A DNA stretch of 64,000 nucleotides from an uncultured Prevotellaceae bacterium (lineage in GTDB: Bacteria; Bacteroidota; Bacteroidia; Bacteroidales; Bacteroidaceae), in contig CALDLA010000171.1 of the NCBI GenBank assembly GCA_937898415.1, forward strand, positions 122,662 to 186,661, in the 5' to 3' direction. Within the stretch, counting starts at the first letter, position 1; every line of letters starts with the position of its first letter. Of this stretch, positions 59,501 to 64,000 are shown piece by piece. The notes beneath the pieces are model-generated. The model was not told the origin of the DNA. It saw nothing but the letters and a program-made list of their open reading frames with translations, and searched no databases. Made by a program: the position numbers and the translations under genes.

Positions 59501-60555
59501 AGTCAGCCATCTCTGCACTGCAGCAGGCTGAGGCCGACTTCCGGAATGCTGAACTGAATGCTCCCGCTGACGGTCAGTTGTTCAACGTCATTCTGACCTT
59601 TGGAGGCTGGACTTACGACCAGAAGGCGATGACCTATTTGGCTGGCGACCGCGCTGATATGGGTGGCTATAACATTAAGTACAATGCTCCTGCCAACGAA
59701 AATCTGGCTCAGGCATTCACCTTCACCAAAGTCGAAGGTAATAACTATAAGATGTCGCAGATTGATGCCGACGGTAATGTCCGTTATATGACAACGGGTG
59801 TTCCTTATGGAGGAAATACAAGCCAGATCCGTACAAGCACCAATGCTGAAGATGCAATGCTTGTTACTGTCATCCCGACCGCTACTGAAGGTGTATGGAA
59901 CTTGAAGAACACTGAGGCTAACAACTTCATTGGCTCTCAGGATGCTGGTGTTTACACTGTGAACTCTCACATCGACTTCAACATTGTTGAGACGACGAAG
60001 CCCAGCATTGCTATCAATACAACTGCTGCTGGCTATGGTACAACCATGCTGCCGTTCGCTGTAGCTGAATTACCGAGCGGTGTGAAGGCTTATACTTGTG
60101 CAGGAATTGACGGTACGACATTGACTCTCGAAGAGGTTACTACTCTTGCAGCCAACAAGCCTTACATCATCGAAGGTGCTTGGAATGAGACTGTGACAGG
60201 TGATGCTCAGGGTACGACTCTCACTTACACCGAAGGTCTGCTGACTGGTGTTTATGCCGAGACTGCTGCTCCTGTTGAAAGCTATGTGCTGCAGAGCCAA
60301 AATGATGTTACTGGTTTCTACAAGGTAGCCGAAGGCAAGCAGCCGAATGTTCCTGCTAACCACGCTTACCTGACCGCTCCGAGCGAAGCTCGTGTTCTGT
60401 ACTTCGACAACGCTACTGCCATCCGTGCCATCGAGGTGCTGACCAGCGGTGAGGCTGAAATCTACAACGCTGCCGGCGCTCGTCAGAACGGCCTGCAGAA
60501 GGGTGTGAACATCATTAAGCAGGGCAACAAGACCTTTAAGGTGATGGTGAAGTAA
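56596..60555 (+). CDS. Very large secreted multi-domain protein, function unknown
   Basis: 1319 residues with signal peptide (MRKLKLLLAACAAMVSLGAS, then AQ). N-terminal part has a ricin/lectin-like character (TVYWIQDASTGEFISQGAGW). Then repeats of beta-sandwich, carbohydrate-binding-like domains (NAALNSGNTDGWTAIKPNER; LPTGLYKVTFVGTFRPKGNT; LPAGQYAFYAAGRGQAEKST) separated by short helical FIVAR-like segments (LTSAKSTFDGSRTIANYNAL; LSNAIDASPSGMEGYSNAIT). It ends with a YNAAGARQNGLQKGVNIIKQ tail typical of Prevotella secreted proteins. No catalytic motif is visible; I see it as a cell-surface glycan-binding or adhesive protein, by inference. It sits after a GH27 enzyme and is followed by a 50-residue peptide gene. 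Confidence 0.7.
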   Translation: MRKLKLLLAACAAMVSLGASAQLTDGTVYWIQDASTGEFISQGAGWGTRATVQDVGGLGFEAVYVSEGVYKLKNIMWNKVNNADLGLRVTDGYCDQPASDVTLTASGDGYHVGMADGNYLCNNQEENSYGVKDLGLSENSSDATVWKFLTKTEYDAAIQAYKDKKAASFATSLGLTATSVSDLEAILAENYITKDYTSSITNAALNSGNTDGWTAIKPNERAQAFASENGTMAEAWNGCVVATQTVSGLPTGLYKVTFVGTFRPKGNTDSEKLTSEQTSSPAYVFANDAKEEFIHWIDVPAKANIRSQVKDNASAYTSSFYTYVTDGSLKLGVKQDTWYNGLMWCPFGYFTLTYYSDVVSDEDATAILSDATTLEGKKMNADVLSALTSAKSTFDGSRTIANYNALNTAMTNANASVTVYASLKAAIDKVEDAIKTTNVYDAALFASIKQGYEDQSISNADASDLANGGSWGDARYKSIFTKVLAANWKIGDKLATENESGLYQNAWSTEGNTDGTGMTTPFMEYWVADGDALAANTISNTITGLDADGTYAISLLVRVRQQNNQTKANDDITLSLNGGDAINMADGSVANNNAFFYKTITATANADAEGKIAIAINVKEGNHISWLAFKNVSYMNLSEVIAEFNQLKQNATTLMNNNAVVTGTEKTNLSNAIDASPSGMEGYSNAITALQDAIDAFSAAIPNYQAFDAEKTIAQELGVSDIPSPTTGAEAQAAVNQLKVNEYNYVTETYTSDVTSVLPAWTLTNIAGDTKGQHWSGDGNKTYFDRWNGAAITSTVSATYNLPAGQYAFYAAGRGQAEKSTAKLTMTIGEETKEISYVMKGDTGFGIDKTGKANFTAGEDTYANDNKGRGWEWRFITFLLTEATDVTFSAVSTENGSWASFADLTLATTSDNTGIIQQMIAKEVKNAEDLRDNAANVGDGVFQIPNSAVVALNGAISVANSTSSISEVESAISALQQAEADFRNAELNAPADGQLFNVILTFGGWTYDQKAMTYLAGDRADMGGYNIKYNAPANENLAQAFTFTKVEGNNYKMSQIDADGNVRYMTTGVPYGGNTSQIRTSTNAEDAMLVTVIPTATEGVWNLKNTEANNFIGSQDAGVYTVNSHIDFNIVETTKPSIAINTTAAGYGTTMLPFAVAELPSGVKAYTCAGIDGTTLTLEEVTTLAANKPYIIEGAWNETVTGDAQGTTLTYTEGLLTGVYAETAAPVESYVLQSQNDVTGFYKVAEGKQPNVPANHAYLTAPSEARVLYFDNATAIRAIEVLTSGEAEIYNAAGARQNGLQKGVNIIKQGNKTFKVMVK

Positions 60556-60594
60556 TTCCAAAAAGAGTAATTAACGATTTAATGTGAAAGACTT

Positions 60595-60747
60595 ATGAAG
60601 AAAACATATATGAAACCGGAGATGCTCTTAGAGGAGCTGGAACTGGAACAGATGATTGCACTGTCGACTATTGAAGATGGAGAAGCCGATCCCGAAGCTC
60701 CCGTCTTAGGTCGCGAACTTGACATCTTCTTCGATGACGAGAAATAA
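60595..60747 (+). CDS. 50-residue acidic peptide
   Basis: A 50-residue ORF, 39 bases after the giant secreted protein: MKKTYMKPEMLLEELELEQM, then an Ala/Ser region and acidic end VLGRELDIFFDDEK. The MKK(T/K)Y..PEM opening and the acidic GRE(L/F)D..FxDE ending are found in many small unannotated Bacteroidota proteins. No signal peptide, no RiPP processing enzyme nearby. Function unknown. Confidence 0.7.
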   Translation: MKKTYMKPEMLLEELELEQMIALSTIEDGEADPEAPVLGRELDIFFDDEK

Positions 60748-60871
60748 ACCGCTGTCAACAATTTGACAACCTAAGCAAGGGCAGGTGTGTCGGAGGATTC
60801 TCTCCAACGGCATACCTGCCTCGCTTTTTCCAACCATCCACGTAGCGTGCCCAGAAAATGACATTAGGATA

Positions 60872-61258
60872 ATGAAACAGATAGAAGTTGTAGCAGCAAT
60901 TATACATGATGACGAGGGGCGCATCTTCGCCACCCAGCGAGGATATGGCGACTATAAGGATGGTTGGGAATTCCCTGGTGGGAAGATGGAAGATGGAGAG
61001 ACACCAGAAGAGGCTTTGAAGCGTGAAATATGGGAGGAGCTGGAAACAAGGATCGTCGTAGAACGACTGGTGCAAACTGTCGAGTGGGACTATCCCAAGT
61101 TTCATCTTACGATGCATTGTTTCTGGTGTCATGTAGAAAGCGGTAGTCTGACGCTGAAGGAGCACGAAGCCGCCCGCTGGCTCAGCAAAAATCAATTGGA
61201 TAGTATTGATTGGCTACCTGCGGATAAAATGGTTGTAGAAAAATTGATAGCACAATAG
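60872..61258 (+). CDS. NUDIX hydrolase, MutT-like
   Basis: 128-residue NUDIX pyrophosphohydrolase. The Nudix box is complete: GKMEDGETPEEALKREIWEE (GxxxxxEx7REUxEExGU layout). The rest (IEVVAAIIHDDEGRIFATQR, DYKDGWEFPGG, LPADKMVVEKLIAQ) matches the MutT/NudG group that clears oxidised or non-standard nucleotides; the target nucleotide cannot be told. Start ATG at 60872 is chosen over the open frame to 60785, which has no start with family-like residues. Confidence 0.92.
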   Translation: MKQIEVVAAIIHDDEGRIFATQRGYGDYKDGWEFPGGKMEDGETPEEALKREIWEELETRIVVERLVQTVEWDYPKFHLTMHCFWCHVESGSLTLKEHEAARWLSKNQLDSIDWLPADKMVVEKLIAQ

Positions 61259-61398
61259 AATTGGGCAGCAATGATTTGAGAATCCTAAATGTGAAGAAAT
61301 ACAGGATTCAATCGCATTTACACTAAATCCTTTAAATGGTTATTTGTCTTCAATGATCTCAAAAGCCAAACTCGTTGTTTTTCCGTAGGGAGCGAACT

Positions 61399-61641
61399 CT
61401 AATTCCGTAGTCTGCGAACTGGTAGTCCGTGCCCGTCGGACTGATGCTTTGTATTAATAGCTCTATCCACTTGCTTCTGCATCTCAACTAATGATTGCTC
61501 AGTGAAGTTACGAGGCTTGCAGATATAGCGGAAGCCTTTGAGCCTACGGAGATTGGTGAAGTAGAAACGTTCTGTTGCTCCCTCCCCTATAATCGTAATC
61601 TCAGGCTGTCTGAGTGCTCTTTGCTGGGTCTTTCTTGCCAT
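61399..61641 (-). pseudogene. RloB-like nuclease-partner gene, truncated
   Basis: 80 residues, of which the first 66 resemble the N terminus of RloB/AbiLii-type proteins (RQPEITIIGEGATERFYFTN, an acidic TOPRIM-like start, then PRNFTEQSLVEMQKQVDRAI). RloB proteins are about 190-200 residues; here the frame ends after NTKHQSDGHGLPV. Beyond that, another frame reads TDYQFADYGIRVRSLRKNNE, unrelated to RloB, so the 3' part was replaced or lost. It follows the AAA ATPase gene by 12 bases, the standard pair order. Confidence 0.65.
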
Positions 61642-61653
61642 TTGCAGTCCTCC

Positions 61654-62838
61654 TTACATGATGATGTTAGGTAACGCTCCAAACTGCCCGTTCATGTAGG
61701 CACGATGGATGGATGACAGTTTGTTAAGCCCACGGAACTCAACCAGAGAGAATAGATTGCTGTTGCCGTCCTTCCCCTTTTCCGTAAACCAGACGGAATC
61801 CTTGCCGAAGATGTCGTCAATATCTCGCAGGATGGGGTCGTAGTGGGTGGTGACAATCAGTTGTGATTGGTTGTCTTTCTTATTGACGAAGCGAGTGAGC
61901 ATATACTCCGTCAGGTTCGGGTGGATAGAGGCCTCCAACTCATCCACGCACAACAGCCCCTGGCATTTCAGTTGCGAGTAGATGATAGACTCCAGTTCCA
62001 CCATGCGAGTTGTACCTGCACTCTGGCTGTTCTCAGGCAACACATAGTCCTCTTCGCCTCGCTCTGTTTCCACCTTGTGTCCAAAGAGCGCAGCCATCTT
62101 CTTGATCTTGATGTCGGAGATGTTGAAATCAGCCTCCTTCACAAAGTGCATGAGATACTCCTTGAACGTAGAATCCTCCGACAGCATGTTCTTGGTCGTG
62201 TCAGAGATAGCTGTGTCAGAACCATTGATGAGCGGCATCATGCGACCATCAATCCAACGACGCATATCGTCAAGGTAGGTTACGGCTACATTCACTTTCT
62301 TCAGAACTGCCAGGATCGACATGTTGCGCAGACAGTTCACAGAGAGCGCATCAATCTCGGCCTGTGAGAGCTTAACGGCAGCAGGGTTGAAAGTCAGCTT
62401 CGATATGCCGTTGACATCCTCACGGGTAAAGACCTTAGTGGGGCGGTTGCTGAGATAGACATACAGCACCTCGCTGCACACCTTTTCTGGATTGACCACC
62501 AACAGGTACCAATAGCGTATGCCGTTGATGTAGAGCTTTACGTCAAACTCTGTGTCGTACTTCAATGCGTCTGGCTGCATCAAGAATGGCTGCACATCCG
62601 TACCCTCGTCGTTCTTCATCGGAATCTTATTCCAGAACACCCGTAGAAAGTCGATGGCTTCAAGCAGATTTGACTTGCCGCTGGCGTTGGCACCCAACAC
62701 CACTGCGAAGCGTAGCAACTGAACACCATCAGGCATGGTCACGACACTGTTGTATTTGTCATTCCCTGATGTCTCGAAACTCAGTACCACTTCGTCACGA
62801 AACGACTTGAAGTTTTTAATCTTTAGTTCTTGTATCAT
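61654..62838 (-). CDS. AAA ATPase of the RloA/AbiL type
   Basis: 394-residue OLD-like ATPase. Walker A is AVVLGANASGKSNLLEAIDF; the acidic Walker B region is LLCVDELEASIHPNLTEYML; the D-loop/His region follows at LIVTTHYDPILRDIDDIFGK. It matches the RloA/AbiLi ATPases that partner RloB in restriction-linked or abortive-infection phage defence. The start is placed at 62838 (MIQELKIKNFKSFRD); the open frame continues to 62925 but those residues include the promoter. Minus-strand TATCTTTG at 62861-62868. Because its RloB partner is broken, the system here is probably inactive. Confidence 0.82.
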   Translation of the reverse strand: MIQELKIKNFKSFRDEVVLSFETSGNDKYNSVVTMPDGVQLLRFAVVLGANASGKSNLLEAIDFLRVFWNKIPMKNDEGTDVQPFLMQPDALKYDTEFDVKLYINGIRYWYLLVVNPEKVCSEVLYVYLSNRPTKVFTREDVNGISKLTFNPAAVKLSQAEIDALSVNCLRNMSILAVLKKVNVAVTYLDDMRRWIDGRMMPLINGSDTAISDTTKNMLSEDSTFKEYLMHFVKEADFNISDIKIKKMAALFGHKVETERGEEDYVLPENSQSAGTTRMVELESIIYSQLKCQGLLCVDELEASIHPNLTEYMLTRFVNKKDNQSQLIVTTHYDPILRDIDDIFGKDSVWFTEKGKDGNSNLFSLVEFRGLNKLSSIHRAYMNGQFGALPNIIM

Positions 62839-63182
62839 ATCTAAGAGCGAAATTACGTCGCAAAGATACGAATAATTTTCGTTCATTGATATCAAATTCG
62901 TCATAAAATCAGATTTTGTTTTCAAAATTAGTACGATTTAACCAAATTGAGCGATTAAAATTCTAAATTCATCAGTTTTATAGTGCCACAATTCCCAATA
63001 TCGTTATCTCGTTTGAGTTCTAAGGGTGGTGAGCTTGCTCTTTTTCCACACCCCATTTCCCTCCCAAAATTGGACTTTTGGGGAATTAGGCTTCCCCTTA
63101 AGAAAAATTCCACACCTTAGGCAAGCCTCATAAAGCTCGTTTTTGGACTGCTTGATTTTTCCATATTTTGGGGTTCCAACAC
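62839..63182. other. Upstream region of the ATPase gene and short hairpins
   Basis: Minus-strand -7 box TATCTTTG at 62861-62868. From 62940 on, A+T rich, with a CCCAAAA ... TTTTGGG hairpin near 63063-63081 that may end the next gene. An open frame of 60 codons from a TTG (63186) is not convincing. Confidence 0.5.
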
Positions 63183-63521
63183 TCAAAATCTGTCAGGAAT
63201 ATCGTGGTCAGGGACAAGATGTAGGACACGAATTGTGATGCCAGAAACGTCTCCTTTGACGCTGATAACGTCCATGTCTTGAAGGGATTTTAGGAATGAC
63301 ATGACGGTTTTTCTGTCCCATTTCCATTTGTTAGAGAGACCAAGAATCGTGTAATGTCTGGGCGCATTTGAGCCGTTTTTATACTGGTTGATTAACTCAA
63401 TTTGGTTCTCCAAGAGATACATAAAAGCATCGTATCTTGATGTCTTATTTGGCAATGACTTGGAAATAAACCGCAGCAAATCAGCATGCAGTTTTGTGAA
63501 AATAGTGTTTGTCTTTTTCAT
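63183..63521 (-). CDS. Small winged-helix-like DNA-binding protein
   Basis: 112 residues, A+T rich. Helical N-terminal part (TKLHADLLRFISKSLPNKTS), then ILGLSNKWKWDRKTVMSFLK, a helix-turn-helix-like region where WKWDRKTVMSFL fits a recognition helix, followed by a beta wing VISVKGDVSGITIRVLHLV. The shape is that of winged-helix proteins of mobile elements, but I cannot name a family. Lies between the phage-defence remnant and a DUF6633-like gene, all on the minus strand. Confidence 0.6.
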   Translation of the reverse strand: MKKTNTIFTKLHADLLRFISKSLPNKTSRYDAFMYLLENQIELINQYKNGSNAPRHYTILGLSNKWKWDRKTVMSFLKSLQDMDVISVKGDVSGITIRVLHLVPDHDIPDRF

Positions 63522-63543
63522 TTTTCTTGTTCATTTGAATCGT

Positions 63544-63909
63544 TTAAACTAATCCCTTTTTAATTGCATGATCAATCGCTTCATTTCGTTTTTTCAAGTA
63601 TAAAGGGATGCTTCCCATAAAGATTTGAGTGTCGAATCTGCAATAGAAGCGCTCGTATCTTCCTAACTTGAAGCCGAAGAAAAACATCATCAGTTCGTCA
63701 ATCTTCAGCCAGTGATAAAACACCGAAATACCCATCGCAACCGTTTGAAATTGCTCTTTGGTGGCATCTTCTTTCAGCCCACAACTTAGCGTCGCATCTG
63801 CTATTTGCGGTATCAACCAGATGTTGGAACATTCGTTGTTCTGATAGGCAATATTAACCTCTGAGAGAGTCGGCGAATTGCCATAAAGATACTTGTATGG
63901 ATGCTTCAC
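63544..63909 (-). CDS. DUF6633-like protein of mobile elements
   Basis: 121 residues from a GTG at 63909. The pattern LMMFFFGFKLGRYERFYCRF, preceded by IWLIPQIADATLSCGLKEDA, matches the uncharacterised DUF6633 group common in Bacteroidota conjugative elements. Upstream, the same frame stays family-like for 14 more residues (FRLEYNNPSRQFEIV) until a TAA at 63952-63954, and protein-like sequence (YATRLYGERVLYYE) continues beyond that stop, so either the start is upstream of the window and the stop is a nonsense change, or the gene starts here with GTG. Listed as possibly damaged. Confidence 0.6.
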   Translation of the reverse strand: MKHPYKYLYGNSPTLSEVNIAYQNNECSNIWLIPQIADATLSCGLKEDATKEQFQTVAMGISVFYHWLKIDELMMFFFGFKLGRYERFYCRFDTQIFMGSIPLYLKKRNEAIDHAIKKGLV

Positions 63910-64000
63910 AATCTCAAATTGTCTTGAAGGATTGTTATACTCTAACCTGAATTATTCATAGTACAGAACTCTTTCGCCATAAAGCCTCGTCGCATATCCC

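Noticed and set aside
63004..63186. 60-codon frame on the minus strand after the winged-helix gene
   Set aside because: Needs a TTG start overlapping the previous stop, has Lys/Trp-rich residues without family likeness, and lies in a hairpin-rich A+T stretch.
1..64000. tRNA or rRNA genes
   Set aside because: I saw no cloverleaf-like or rRNA sequence in the gaps between genes; a covariance search would be needed to rule out an odd one.

Overview
The window looks like chromosome of a gut or rumen Bacteroidota bacterium, most likely Prevotella or a close relative. Support: promoters of the Bacteroidota type (TTTG, about 19 bases, then TAnnTTTG), start regions with little Shine-Dalgarno signal, a type III glutamine synthetase, patatin and VanX-like lipoprotein families common in this group, and secreted proteins ending in the Prevotella-style tail 'YDLQGR...GKKVVIK'. 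Base composition is near 50% GC in the core genes and clearly lower in the accessory islands.

Layout. 1-5.9 kb: a minus-strand operon for acetylated galacto(gluco)mannan: acetylesterase, GH36 alpha-galactosidase, GH26 mannanase lipoprotein and GH130 mannosyl-glucose phosphorylase (cut by the left edge), with an AraC regulator behind it. 7-15.3 kb: an accessory island with an AAA/DUF234 ATPase, decayed mobilisation genes joined head to head with a truncated mobile-element primase, a HigB-HigA toxin-antitoxin pair, an HU-like protein with a chitobiase-type domain, a frameshifted gene and a Bro-N/Fic protein lying between two 95-base direct repeats. 15.4-44 kb: mostly core genes in tight operons, namely nucleotidyltransferase, glnN, a histidine phosphatase and C1 peptidase pair, pepP, two patatins around trmD, a secreted HExxH protein, ligA - B3/B4 - vanX-like - two ABC half-transporters, pheS, murB - MBL - PAS, a holin/YtxH envelope operon, a SPOR lipoprotein, ruvX, def and a TPR protein. 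44-51 kb: an EcsC-like protein, a repeat-rich zone, a KilA-N protein, and a lipoprotein plus an unusual ECF sigma factor fused to a membrane anchor and a predicted outer-membrane beta-barrel. 51-61 kb: GH28, thrS, GH27 alpha-galactosidase, a 1319-residue secreted protein with a 50-residue acidic peptide gene behind it, and a NUDIX enzyme. 61.4-64 kb: an AAA ATPase with a truncated RloB-like partner, and mobile-element style small genes.

The most interesting things here are (1) the sigma factor - transmembrane helix - beta-barrel single polypeptide with its lipoprotein partner; (2) arrays of short palindromes centred on CTCGAG, spaced at exactly 22 bases, at two loci with a one-unit version at a third, the third being part of a 92-base promoter segment that is duplicated as an orphan promoter; (3) a six-copy dispersed palindrome family (GTTCAGACCCC ... 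CCCCTAACTTAGGGG) that supplies stop codons and terminal residues to neighbouring genes and occurs as inverted pairs; (4) a two-hairpin element present twice with a compensatory stem change; and (5) many short tandem repeats of 7-9 bases, some of which run into coding sequence and even form a signal-peptide core.

All calls come from reading the sequence and from knowledge of protein families; no searches were run.
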